Of a stretch of 64,000 bases of DNA, positions 39,401 through 51,474 are shown one piece after another (position 1 is the first letter of the stretch; each line of letters opens with the position of its first letter). The stretch spans positions 6,014,501-6,078,500 of the forward strand of contig NC_088311.1 in the NCBI RefSeq assembly GCF_910592395.1, in the 5' to 3' direction. Below the pieces are notes generated by a model, which did no database searches, had not been told where the DNA came from, and was given only the letters and a program-made list of their open reading frames with translations. The position numbers and the translations under genes were made by a program. Origin of the DNA: Lineus longissimus (lineage: Eukaryota > Nemertea > Pilidiophora > Heteronemertea > Lineidae).

Positions 39401-39769
39401 TTCAAGCTGGGTATGTCTGATCTGAAGGATACCTGCTAATTATTAAAAAAGCTGAGCGCAAACCATGTAAAGATTGTCTTAATAGAGGGTGAGCAAGCTA
39501 ATTCTAAGAGTGGAGGGATATTACCTCCCAAGTTGCTCGCTATAACATAGACCTATCCAACAAGAGAGTAGAGGACGATTCTCCAAGCTAGTTTCTCAGT
39601 GACAACCCGTTAGATGGAGAGCAAAGAAAGAGCTTTCTTCAAGCTCCTTTCTCACTGACAAAGGAGTGCATGTTTTGTTCACCAGTGCGGCCACTAGAGC
39701 CACCATTCAGGTGAATGCCACCCTTGGACAGCCTTTAATGAAAATCTTGGTAGGAACCCAAATACTCCG
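36413..39769. other. Upstream region of promoter 1 and unassigned DNA
   Basis: 36413-36620 is relatively CpG-rich and could be the promoter of the 36.3-kb first exon. Beyond it I see only short frames and a weak TATA box at 37857. Confidence 0.45.
37857..37864 (+). promoter_or_regulatory. TATA-like box (TATATAAA), weak
   Basis: TATATAAACCC is followed ~30 bases later by TTGTATTTGACAGG. Nothing downstream supports a transcript. In AT-rich DNA such strings are common. Confidence 0.12.
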
Positions 39770-40048
39770 CTAAGATATCTGCCCTTTCGCAGACCTTTGT
39801 ATGTCGCGACGAGCAGGACCAATCACCTCATCAACTTGTTTCCTCTAGGATGGCTTCCCTCATCATGCATGTCCTGAACTGGTGTCACGGATGATGTCAA
39901 GGAGAAGATGCAGAAAATGTTGCAGGATTTCCGCAACATCCAATTCTGACATCCTGTTTGGCAGCACATGGAACACTTCCTGAACGATGTCTTTCAAATG
40001 CCACTTGTAGAAGTGCCTTGTCAGGTTACAAGAATGCCTTCTACAATG
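39770..40048 (-). pseudogene. Decayed protein-coding remnant (minus strand)
   Basis: Reading the minus strand, 61 open codons (40048-39866) encode HFYKWHLKDIVQEVF, then VLPNRMSELDVAEILQHFLH and LLLDIIRDTSSGHA before a stop. A further segment in a shifted frame (about 39845-39775) reads RKQVDEVIGPARRDIQRSAK. Both look like real amphipathic protein sequence separated by a stop and frameshift, so I read this as a dead gene or transposon fragment. The family is not recognised. Confidence 0.35.
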
Positions 40049-40329
40049 CTAGATCCTAAGGCAAAACTCCTTCTTCATTAGTTGGTTCTAATCTTTTTTG
40101 ATGATCTCAGATGTTCCAACTTAGAGTTTTTCGAATAAGGGTATGGTTCTGCGCTTGTCCACAGTGATAACCAAACACAGACGACGAACACTGTGTAGTC
40201 TAACTCACATTGCCTGTTACCACAAAAGGTTACTCATTGTGGAGAACAAAGTTGAATCCTCCAGAGATGGGCAATGATAGACATTGCAACGATCTTAATG
40301 GCACCAAAGCGGTATTTAGATATTGCCTT

Positions 40330-40900
40330 GAATAATGATCAGATTAGCCAAGTGAGTTGAGCCCATAATGGATCTAATAGAACTTCAGATTGGCTAGTAA
40401 GTCACATAGCCTCCAAATCTGGCTCCATCGCCCTTTTTTACGAGCTGCTGTAGGCATTCTTATTGCCTAACTTAAACAGCATGATCTTTTTTCAAAGGAT
40501 TCTCTCTTCCAAGAACACAGTCATATTCTTTGCAGCTTTTCATAATAACTTTTTACCAATCACTTATCTGTATTGCCGACCAGCCAAGAAACACTGTGAC
40601 ACAAAACCAACCAACCTTTCTCCGCACTGCTTACCAATGGTGCCGTGATAGAGGAAAAGACTGAGACATGCGTATCTGCATCTCAAATGATCTCAAGATA
40701 TTACCAAGAATAATGATCAGATTAGCCTCGATGGTTGCTCCAATAATGAATCTACTTGGAGACGCCCAATTGCAAAATTAGTCACGTAGCACCTGCATGG
40801 CTTCAGCTAGCCGATCATTTTCCTTATAACCTTCCTTTGCTCCAACACGCATCATTTTTCTAACTAGGTACTTAACAAATATGTACAGTCATGATCAGTA
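40330..40900 (+). repeat. Diverged direct duplication, ~378 bp apart
   Basis: GAATAATGATCAGATTAGCC is present at 40330 and again at 40708; following text (CC(C/A)ATAATG(G/A)ATCTA, AGTCAC(A/G)TAGC) is similar but gapped. Old tandem duplication or two fragments of one repeat. No coding frame spans it. Confidence 0.5.
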
Positions 40901-42877
40901 GTAAAAGACCTCTCTTTTCCATTTTTCTACACTGAGAACTTGCTTTGACAACAAGGATTTAAAGACTATCAAAGACACATTGGTATGAATTATTTCATAA
41001 GAAGCAGAAAGTAGTTGGGATGAAACACTTACCATTAAATTGACATGTACTTTCAACAGAATTTGGTTCAATCAACTTAAGGGAAAGATGTCCACATCTC
41101 GTTAAAATTTTACACAATTCATGGTCATGAGTTCTCATCAATCATTCCAAGACTAGTGTCAAGTGTCATATTCAGCCAAAACTGACTTTATAAGTCATTC
41201 CCAAACAACATGGGATTCTTTAAAGGGAACGGATCCCTTGAGTCGACTCAGACAGTTTTCATTTTTGGGCCAAAACCAACAAAGATAACAACATTACCAG
41301 TCATTCGAGAGCAGAAGTTTTCTCACTTTGTGATAGGTACGACTTCACAACACCATTCATAACTGGCCTCAGATAGAAAGAAAACTCTGTCACAGCTCCC
41401 AAGGGGGCTACTCGAAATTGAGTTATTTGTAATGGGCTGTTACAAACCCATCATGTTGATTTCTCTGATGTATTGTGCTCAAACAACTATCACAATTCGC
41501 GGTGCTAGTTCGAATACTAATACAATTTGAAAGTCCCTGGGGTACTCAACGACTGGCTGCGGACGCTGTGACCAGAATGAGAAGCAGGAATATATCAAGA
41601 CCGTTTAATGTTACTTTTGTTATTCAGGAAATAATCTGCTCGGTGAAAGGTTGATTAATCTAGTATATATTATCCCGAGACCAGCATAGCTCGTAGCTGC
41701 ATTCGAAGTCACCGATGATTCATCAATTTTGTAGTAGATCAGTGGGTTACCTTCGTAGCTGCAATCATCAATCTAAATATAATGACAACCATTTCTTACG
41801 GCTTATCCAAGTTAGCTTCAATGTGTTCCCTGTTCTATGATAAAGTCACCGGCAGACGTCACTTACAGGAAGTTGGGAGGGGAAGTTTTCCCTGGGCGAG
41901 TTATACATTTGTCGACAGATAAGATGATCCGAGTGCAATACGACAAAGAAGAAGTCTCAACTAGAACTACCAGACAAGGAATAGAAATCTGCCAAGGTTG
42001 GCATTGGAGACTGTTCTGTCTAGTAGACTTTGCAATTTAGCTCAAGTGGCAAGCAAAGGAGTGATTTTAGTTGCTGCAACCTGCGATGGAATCATTACAA
42101 CATGATGGTGTTGGAATGCAGCCACCAATTGGTTAAATTGCAATCATTTCAATGTTGAAACGGCGCTGCGCAGGTAGTTGCAACCAAAATTAGTCGTTCT
42201 GCGCAGCACTTTTGACTTTATCTTGCCTCAATACATTCAGTTTGTCTTGAACATTAGTCTGCTTCCTTCCAGCAACGGATATTCCCTCCTGCAATCCGGT
42301 GAACGGTCATCAACCTCACACTTAGAATCCCAACCAACGAGACAGTATAGCCACCACTTGCCGCCCAGAGGCATGCAATGAACAAGTTATGGGTGAGAGA
42401 CAGGTTCGATATCAGTACCAAGTGATGAACACCAATGTAACCAGATCAAGGATGCCCTTGGGGTGACATTGAGAGGGAATGGTTGGATGGGAATTAGGGG
42501 CACTTTCCCTAGGGGTGGGATCATCAATGTCATCAGGAGACTGTCACACCATTTTAGTGTTGTTCCCAATTCTAGCCTGGGGTTGCTATATATGTTGTTG
42601 CTGAAGCTTCAAAGTGGATGATATGCGGGAACAACCTGTTTTGAATGGTTTTTCAAATACTTCTTGTAGTAATAACTCTCGTACTCGATTTTATCTGATT
42701 TGATTTACAAGAGCTTTGCCATATGAGTACCCAAGCTTTTGGCCTGTCAATCGGTCACCACCCACAGGCCTCTCAGTGCTAGGACTCCATTGCCAGCTAC
42801 GCACCCATTCACTCCTCAGGTGGAGACAAGCAAGAAGGCTTAACAGATTAAGCCAAAGGGGATCACCACTGTTTTAT
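40901..42877. other. Non-coding, nothing recognised
   Basis: Short frames only (longest 67 codons). A minus-strand donor (ACTTACC at 41029) has no open exon before it. Confidence 0.45.
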
Positions 42878-42944
42878 CTTTGTGTCCTTGAGCGAGGCAC
42901 TTAACCCTTCATGCTTGCCTCCAGACAAGGTGTTATCCTCTGGC

Positions 42945-43003
42945 ATGTTGAACACATGACCTCCTAATGATAAGCCAGGTGCCCTAACCACCATGACACT
43001 AAT
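42945..43003 (-). repeat. tRNA-derived SINE head (minus strand)
   Basis: On the minus strand TGGTGGTTAGGGCAC (A box, 42979-42993) and GGTCATGTGTTCAAC (B box, 42947-42961), with CTTATCATTAGGAGG between. Next to it, at 42878-42910, the + strand has GTGTCCTTGAGCGAGGCACT followed by TAACCC, a common SINE tail module, so two SINEs or a rearranged one may be joined here. Confidence 0.65.
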
Positions 43004-43103
43004 ATTCCACTATCAACATTTTAAAGCATCATGACAGTCTTGGTTATATCTTTTGAAACAAGGAGAAGGCACCAACCTGAATATGGGCGTCGTGTCCGAA
43101 TGG

Positions 43104-43123
43104 TTCCCGTTCCCGTTCCCGTT
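43104..43123 (+). repeat. TTCCCG hexamer, three copies
   Basis: TTCCCGTTCCCGTTCCCGTT, followed 20 bases later by partly complementary GGGACATATG near 43155. Confidence 0.8.
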
Positions 43124-43199
43124 GGCATATATGTTCGGAAAACTGAAAAGGAGAGCGGGACATATGAACAGATTAGCATGATTTGAAGCTACATTCAGG

Positions 43200-45208
43200 T
43201 TATGACACTTTCCTTGATGTCATAACATAACACCATCCTTGGAGATGCTGTACACTCCTTACAATCAGAGCGACAACTGCATCTTAATATGTTTTTTATA
43301 CTTTTTTGGACCTGTACATTATAAAACTATGCAAAAAGTGCTTTTCTTTACAAGGTGTATATCTGATTTTAAAACTGGAAAGTGCTTTTTTTGCACAAGG
43401 CTCACCTAAAGACAATCACCACCAACACATGAGCAATTATTTGCACCCAAATGACAAGTAACCTCCACGAAAATCATCAATTATCTTTAAACTTGACCAG
43501 ATTCTAACTATCACCGTGGCAAGAAATGTCTTGTATCTTCACCCCCCAATCATCAATCTTCAATGATTCAATTAGAAGACGAAAAGTTTCAATACAGATA
43601 TGGTTACCATGACAACTCAAGTAACATTCTTCTCGATGAGGTGCGATGATCAGGTGAAAACCAAGCACATATCAGTCAAAGTTTGACCAAAAGATCACTG
43701 AATCTCATCAAGGAAACGTGCATTGACAAAATAAAATCTTGGTCAACTTGACATGCAATGAACCTGAGCATAGATGGGTGCTAATGTAGACTTTATTGCC
43801 ATCACCTAGCTCGGTGGCAAATGAAGTCACGAAGGTATTGAAGAAATCAATTAAGGAGCATCGATATGTTTTGAACGAATACTTACAGATCTGGCATGCA
43901 ATTTTATGGCTGCATCCTAACAATCATACCGAAAATCAAACCATGGACAGATTTTGCCGAAGAAATCGAAACATAACTTGTCTGATATACTTTTACAGTA
44001 GTCGCTTTACTTATACAGGTAAGCAGGTGATTGAAGGCATCATTACCAATCTGTCTGCTGCTCAGTCACCTTCCACATTTACATTTACTAAGACTGTGGT
44101 ATTTCATATCATGCACCCTGCAGTAACCGAACTGACACCAAACCACAGAGATGAAAGCAAACCCGAAGCTCAGACACTGCCAGCAAAGAAAACCGCCCAT
44201 CGCGTCCATTTATCACTAGCCTCTGATGTGGGGTATTATGACTCTAGCTGGATGAATAAGGAGATTGTGACAGAGCCATGCGTAATTACCTATCTAGTCT
44301 GGTCTGAGATGCTGGCGAATCTACTCTTGATAAAGAAGGTGGGAGGACAACATCATAGGGAACCTTATTGATTTTGGGGAGCAGAATAGAATCGGTGGAC
44401 TTCTATTGTCTGCTTTTACATACGTCAACAACTCAGTAAAAAGTGACCATTTCGTAACAGACAGAGCTTATCATCGACTTGCTGTAACTTTTTGGATGCT
44501 CAAATTTTGTCCTTAATAATCAGTCTTTGGCGAGAACCTGCTCTGAAGTGAGAATTTAACACATAACTGAATTCATTCGTTTTGCAACATGGTCACAGGC
44601 AATATTTTGTATCCAGGCCAAAAGGCAGAGGACAACACCTTGTCCCAATCAATGCAGCTGGTCGCTCTGAAATCAGGATCTCCCTAATGCCCCGATAAAT
44701 CCTACCATACGCATGTTCCAAATTGATTTTGTTTATCTGTGGTATGAATTAGCAAATGATTGATTCCCAATATCCAATCACTAAGTATTGATCTCACTTT
44801 CCAACCGGAATTGCCAGAAATCTACGACCAAATCAAAGCAAAATGAGTTACAATATCGACTGAGATTTCAATCATTGATTTTTGAAAATCAAATTTGAAA
44901 GAAAATGTAGGTTCCGGCAGTTTCACATTCTGCCAACTGGAAATAAATGCCAATAGAAGAATTGACAATATCATTTTCTATCCAATGTCAATTATTCTGA
45001 CAAATGGTGATGGACAGGCACCAAAATTTATTCATAGCTTTTAGATAACCTTTTTTCTCAATGCCAAGAACAATATGCTGGAAAACTCTTCTAACTGCTA
45101 ATTCACAGTGTTCTTTACTCTCAAAAATGACAACTGTCAACTGCAGAGTGAAAAAGAGTTCCATTAAAACTCACTGTAGCAATATCCTATTCCTACAGAA
45201 AGTTTTGA
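43200..45208. other. Unassigned; holds a 191-codon open frame
   Basis: The frame at 43796-44371 (+) is the longest ATG frame outside the copia element. Its composition is mixed with no domain, and a GTAAGC donor lies within it at 44020. I do not call it a gene. Confidence 0.4.
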
Positions 45209-45388
45209 TGTCCTGTGACTAAGGACAGTGCGAAGCCCAAATGGACTTCCTATCTCAATAGATACCAAGGACAATGCCATGCCCAATATACCTCCCATCT
45301 CAATAGACACCAAGGACAATGTCAAACCTATAGACTTTCAATCTCAATAGATACCAATAACAATGCTGAGCCCAAATAAACACTCATG
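45209..45388 (+). repeat. 45-bp minisatellite, about 4 copies
   Basis: ATCTCAATAGA(T/C)ACCAA with following GACAATG recurs at 45252, 45297 and 45341 (period 45, 44). An older unit (TGACTAAGGACAGTGCGAAG) precedes it. Non-coding. Confidence 0.8.
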
Positions 45389-47160
45389 TCATGTCCTGTG
45401 ATTTAGAAACATTTTCCTCATCAATTGTATCTATGACCAGTTATCCCAATCATGGATGGGCAATCTTTGGCTCCCAACCTGATGACAAAGATCAGCCGAC
45501 CACAAGTATGCTGATAAAGTCGGGACCCCTGGGATCACAAATATGCAGGTCAGCTCTACCAGCATCCCTGGGAATCATCATATCAGAGGCCTCCGGATCC
45601 AGTCTGAAGACAACATGCAGGAAGATATCTATTCATTTTTTCTTCTATGGCAGTAACCAGAGGCAGAGCTCGAAGTTCATGGAGGCTATGAAGGCAACTG
45701 CTTTCAAGCTCTCCCTCTCTGCCTTGGTGCCTTTGAAATTTCTTCTATCACAAAGACAACAATACACCATCTAGGATGTAACCTTGAAGTTGAGAATAGG
45801 TGAAAGGAATTCAATGAACTGATTAGCTACATGGACGGTGGGCCAAAACCATATGCTAGTTACAGAGGTCTAGAGTCCATCCAGCAGCCCGAGATGATGG
45901 TGATATAATTGCCCCAGACCCGTCCCAGGGAAATGTGTTGCACACACAGGATGAAGACAACCATTCTGGACATCATTATCTTGTATCCAGAACATGAAAG
46001 ACTCACAAAGCAATCAGCGGGCGAATTAACGAAATGGCATGACACCACTTTGCTACTGTAACAATCAGGATGGGCTGGTTCTTAGCAGACTGCTGGGATT
46101 GATTTTGGTCAAGACGACCGGCTATGGAATTTACAATCCAACGAGATTTTCACTATGATGTTTCTTCCACAGTTTGGAGCCTCGAATGAATGCAGGGCTA
46201 TTAGGCGAAATAAATGGTATCATTTTTCACGCCAATGTGGGGAAACCGACAATGAAAGAAATGGAGATTTTACTCATCTGGGTAAGGTCTGTAACTGTCA
46301 CGGTAGACCCAAGAGGCTCATTACCGATAGCAAATGAATATCTCTTTGTCAGGGGTGGAGATGAGGTTCGAACAAGAATACGCCTGTTAGGAGATAAGTG
46401 TATGGTGCATGCATTACAGCATGGCAACATTTTGAAAAGAACAGACGAAAATGCTAGTCCAATCGACTCCAATAGCACAGTCCTTCAAATAGTCTTCTTC
46501 TCCAACTTTCCTTTTTCCCAGCAATAAAACTATTCTGCTTTTCAAGTCTTTGCAAATATACCATCACAAATAAATCTCAGCCATAAACAGATCAGAGTAT
46601 TCTTTAAAACAGTCACATCCTCTGAGAGACAAGAGTCTGGATGTACAACGTCCATATCGATTGCCATTTGCAGCCGACAGATTCTCTGAATTCAATGTAC
46701 AGCTAAATCCTGGACCAATTTCACTCCATTTGATATCGTGAGTAAAGTTTAGCCTGGCTAACCATCAGGCTTAAACTGCCATTAGCTAATGGAATATGCT
46801 GCATTTGGTTGGGTGGGTAGGTTTGCTAGGAAATCGCGAACATTCAGGAAGTGCTTTGCATTATGGTTATCGCGCGCCTCCTGCGTGTGTCTCTAATCAA
46901 GGCAGATTTTTCGGTCTGGAAGCTTTTATGAAAATGCGCTTGGAAATTGTTGGTTTTTTTGAAGAATATTAGAGGGTGCTGTGATTTTTCAGCAATTCAG
47001 TATATAAGAGTGTATCCGAGTGAAAGTTTGAGGTGATTTTTATAAGCTGGTTTTTTGCACTTTCTACACACCTGTAGGTGGAGTATAAAGGAAAGTTTGG
47101 CAAAGACTTGCCACTCATGTGCCTCACAACTGATTAGGCAGTCTGAATGGGGCGAACTTG
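45389..47160. other. Unassigned; frames without support
   Basis: Frames at 45391-45774 (127 codons) and 46174-46527 (117 codons), both +, show no domains. The second includes a GGTTCGAAC string at 46355 reminiscent of a B box, possibly an old SINE. Confidence 0.4.
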
Positions 47161-47228
47161 ATCATGGGCTTGAGACTGGGACCTCTTGACTGCGAACATA
47201 GACCAGAGGAACTGACCACAGTGGCCCC
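47161..47228 (-). repeat. tRNA-derived SINE head (minus strand)
   Basis: The minus strand reads GGGGCCACTGTGGTCAGTTC ... AGTCAAGAGGTCCCAGTCTC AAGCCC, with A-box and degenerate B-box positions as in a tRNA. No stem closure, so it is not a tRNA gene. Confidence 0.5.
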
Positions 47229-49546
47229 TTCGATTTAGTGTCATACAAGTACATAACTGTCCAGGTCAAAGGATAATTGTGACTTTATGGTCAGAAACAG
47301 GCTCCACAACAATTTTCCTTGAAGTAGCTTCAGTTTAGAATGAATTATTCTGCTCTGTGTTATTTCAAAGATCGATATATCTAACATAAAACTCCGAGTG
47401 CCTTGGAGAATGTCATGCCTGATGCCAGTGTACCAGGAACGACTCTCTCGTTAAGATGTGTCAGAGCAAAGATACAGAAGACCAACATCAAACACGCTGA
47501 AAGATTTCTCAAAGAAATGGGCAGAAAACATGAAACAAAGCGTGTATCATGTTATCCTAACAACATCATTGGGCAACAAAAAGACATGTCACGTCAACCG
47601 ATATTCGTGCATATTTCACAGTCAGCTTCAAGTACTACTAATGTCAGATGTGTTCATCGACTTCAAAGACAGATGAGGGGTGCTACTTAATGGCAGAAAA
47701 CATGAAACAAATTTGCAAAAGGGACTTTCAAGTCTTCAAAACTGATCCTGAAATGAAAGGACAGAACAGATTCACTAGTACAGGGCAGCTCATTGTTCAT
47801 TGCAGGACTAGGTCCATCCATCACCTCTAACTCTGAGAATCCTTGATCATATGTGCATGCAGTCACTTCAGAATTGGCTCTTCACTTGATCTTTGATGCT
47901 GCACAGTGGCCCTTGAGTTCTAATCTGATTGTTCCAACTACTGATATTCATGACTACAAATGACCCAACTGGTCAGCTGTTATTGCACAATGCTGTCCTA
48001 ATGGGAGAGTTTAAGTATCTGATTTATGGTGAGCTTCGGATCTGACTCAATCAATGCAGCATTAATGGAGGTTCTGAGCCGATATATTCAATTTTTATCA
48101 ATGGTGGCACTTTTTATCTCAAAATCACTTACAAATGAGAGGATATCGTTGATAAGCCAAGCACTTGATTCTTTAGTAGTATATCAAGTGTGTACCTAGA
48201 GAGGCTAACTCACCTAGCAGCTCCTATCACATTCCCTGCTAACTCAACTAGTAAACACGAGCTGGGGAGAGTGGGTTGGCACTATCAACAACAACCCATT
48301 GGAAAGTCTTCCAAGAACTGCTGAATGAAATTACTGTGGCTTGGCTGTTCGAGATTCTCTCAGAGCATCTCATGTCAGGCTCCAGTTATTAAAGGGACAA
48401 TTTGGGCATGATATGTGTTGATTTTTCATTCGGTTCCAGCTGGGACCCTGACTTCTCTTAATGTGTGAACTTTGCAGTAACGCTCTTCCAGTGTCCTCCT
48501 TGTAAGAAGACCTAGGACTGAGATGTGCCTTTCACATTGGTTGGGACACTGAAAGACCTGTCAGGAGCAAGCAAAATGTTACTTTCTAGATGAAAGATCA
48601 AATTGTATTGAACTCAATTTTATTTACTGATACAATTTACAGTAGTGGTCCAGCCATTCCATCACAATAACAGCTCCTGATCGATTTAACAGTGCTATCA
48701 TGAGCATGCTCCAAAGAAATCAGGTGATGAATTGGTCAATTTTTACTCGGAGCATACACCTTACGCTAGAGATTGGTTCTTAACACTATTTCTCCAGCTG
48801 GTGCACCACAGTGTAATTTCACAGAGAAATACGCTAAGAAATGCACCCCTATACATTACCTGGTCTCCATGTAAACGAGCAAACAAGAAGCGTTAATATT
48901 TTCTCAGCGCAGCACCACGCATTAATCACACCAAGTCGAACATATCCGCAAATGCACCGACACAATTTTTAAACCGCCAGAGTCATCCGCTACAATTATC
49001 AAACAACTTTGAATCCATGCCGTGCAAACTGTAAAATTGATATATCACACTCCGTATACTTATATAACATCAATAAATGCACAATATTGTTAAAAGCTGT
49101 GACACGTCCTTTAAAGTGATCAACATAAGCTCACAGTCACACGGTCATGACACTTTTACAGTTGCATGGCAATAGCAACAGAGTAATAGCCAACTGCTAT
49201 GCTAGGACAAAGAAGTTTCAGAACAACGGTAGCACGAATTTCTCCAATATTCAAGTTACAGTAAACCATTGAGATTTTCTCTATACCTGGCCGGGTCAGC
49301 GACATGCTCGAGACTCAAGAGAGATGCAGCCGCTACTCCATCACAAACAACGATGCACGGCAAATTCCAATACATGTAACTAAGTGACTTCTAGATCATT
49401 TATTATCGCTGCAGATCTTTAGTGCCACCGATAGTGTTATCCATCACACAAGAGAGCACATCATGGGTGTCAATAATCTCCATGAATTTATGGTAATGGA
49501 TCACCAGCACTAGAACACATTGATGATCGCCGAGATTTTTTGGCAC
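47229..49546. other. Non-coding, nothing recognised
   Basis: Short frames near 47400-47830. A minus-strand donor (CCAG|GTATAG, exon side from 49290) follows an ATG opening only six codons, too little to call. Confidence 0.45.
48745..48772 (+). repeat. Partial copy of the 7.3-kb palindrome sequence
   Basis: ACTCGGAGCATAC, then after a short insertion ACGCTAGAG, matches ACTCGGAGCATACTGCGCTAGAG at 7294-7316. The inner palindrome and right arm are absent. It shows that the 7.3-kb hairpin is part of a dispersed repeat. Confidence 0.5.
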
Positions 49547-49763
49547 TTAAAGGGCGACTATAGTCAGGAGTCGAATTGATCATCTTTGATGACTACAGTT
49601 AGGAGCCTGCCATCTCATTTTTTGTTCAGCATAAAATCTCCTCCCACCGGGTACAGGCGTGAATAGTTTCAATGTACTGACAGAATGGAGACCCTTAGTG
49701 GCGACTTTGAGTAACTTAATCTGACCTACAATGTACCTGGCTCCTGCCTATCGTTCCCTTTAA
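49547..49763 (+). mobile_element. MITE inserted at TTAA (piggyBac-like)
   Basis: It begins TTAAAGGGCGACTATAGTCAG and ends CTGCCTATCGTTCCCTTTAA, which inverted reads TTAAAGGGAACGATAGGCAG. TTAA at both outer edges is the target duplication of piggyBac-type transposases. 217 bp, non-coding. A second internal GGAGCCTGCC / GGCTCCTGCC pair suggests internal rearrangement. Confidence 0.6.
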
Positions 49764-50783
49764 GGCGGTCTTTCCATCAATGTGGACACTTACAGAGGAC
49801 AAGACAGTTCATAATAAAGTGTGTCAGCCAAGTTGTGTGATCAGGTCCTAAAGTTGCTCGAAACAAGACAAGTCACTTCAAACTTGACATTTTCAACTTG
49901 AACTTTATGTTATCTCCTTCAGTCAAGCCCATTAGATTTTTAACAGCAAGGTTGTGAAAATCAAGAAAACAACCATCTCAAATTTGTTTGCAAGTTCATT
50001 AGCCATTCATTTGACAGGTGTACACACTCAAAGTTCCATACTGCTTGATTTGTTTCACTTCCGGAGGATGTTCAGCCCCGAAGATATTTCAAATTATCAG
50101 CTACTATAGGGATGCTCCAGTAGACACCAGCCTCACATCAAGCAGCAAACCTGACACTGGGAAGGGATCGATTACATCATCTGTCCGAGTCTGCCGACTG
50201 GTCAGTCAACATGACATCAATCGATAGGACCGGAAGGCAACCAGTGCTGGAACTGACAGCCGAGGCAGTGAAAAAACTTTCTGTTCAATGATTGGCATGT
50301 GATAAAGAGGCAGAAGGTGTATATTCCAATCCACCAGTTTCTAGTCATCCTTTTATAGGTGAAATGGGGGAAATAATGATGGTGTTCACCATGTCCATAG
50401 TTATAGAATGTACCCGAAAGTGTACACAAAAATAAGTTCTTATGTTCCCCTCCACCATGTCTACATCGGAACTCGATAACTGTGCAACTTCTGTGATGGC
50501 TGTCTCTAGTAATTTTCTCCTGATGAAAGACCAAATCACAAACATAAAACTTTTCCGAGGTCTTTGGTGGCAAGGGACGATCCAAAGCCATAAAACTTAA
50601 AGAACACAATTCTTATTGCTGTCTGAAGAGAAGACTGGTGGATGGAGGTGTCTTCATCAATTTACCTTCATTATTAGTGTAACACTGAGTCAGAGATGGT
50701 GCAGTCAGGAGACCAAATCTTGAGGGTCAAGATGTCCCGTTAGACATAGCAGCTCGTCAAGGGCTTTATCTAAGTTTTTGGAC

Positions 50784-50793
50784 GGGGGGGGGG
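50784..50793 (+). repeat. G10 homopolymer
   Basis: A run of ten G, about 700 bases before the minisatellite; likely an assembly-sensitive site. Confidence 0.9.
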
Positions 50794-51474
50794 ACAACCA
50801 ACTCTTTCTGAGACATCTGGGGGGCAAACCCTCTCACCTTCCGCTAAATATGGCTCAATCGTCTAAAAAACCTCCCCACCCTCTAACATCAGAAGACTTG
50901 TTACACCTTCAGCACCCAAGGGAGAGACAAGATCACCAACTTCAATCAACGAGATTTGATTATTATATCAGGACCTCTATACCACCCAGACCATTATTTA
51001 CATTATTTTATTCACCATCCCCCTATCTACAAAGCACTGTTTGAACGTATGATGGACGTCATTAAAACGCATTGACCCATCTCCTTCTCCGTGGATCCAT
51101 TTAAGAGTGGAGAATTGAAAACTGAACCATTGGGAGTCCATTGATTTTCTTATCCAATCATTTCATGTTTGTGTGCAACGCATTCAAGCTTTATGGGTTG
51201 TGTACACATAAACATGGATATTTGTGCTCAGATTGAGTGTTTACCCAGGGGCACATCCACCTATGATCTGCTTGAGTACAAGGGAAGATCTGTGATGTTG
51301 GCAAAATAGATAGTGGGCACGTTAAATCATGACGATATGAAATAGCTACGAGCGATAATTATGCGATCGACTGGGTACAGGCCATGACCGGTACATGAAT
51401 GTCTGTAAAAGTTTTGGAACTAGTAAACCAGAACTTGTCCCAAGCGGGTAGTATTTTTTTGTAATATTGGTTTG

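Noticed and set aside
43796-44371. 191-codon + strand frame, longest outside the copia element
   Set aside because: No domain, repeat pattern, splice logic or compositional bias supports coding. Frames of this size are expected occasionally by chance in 64 kb.
46340-46400. GGTTCGAAC as a tRNA B box
   Set aside because: No A box at the right distance and no cloverleaf stems on either strand.
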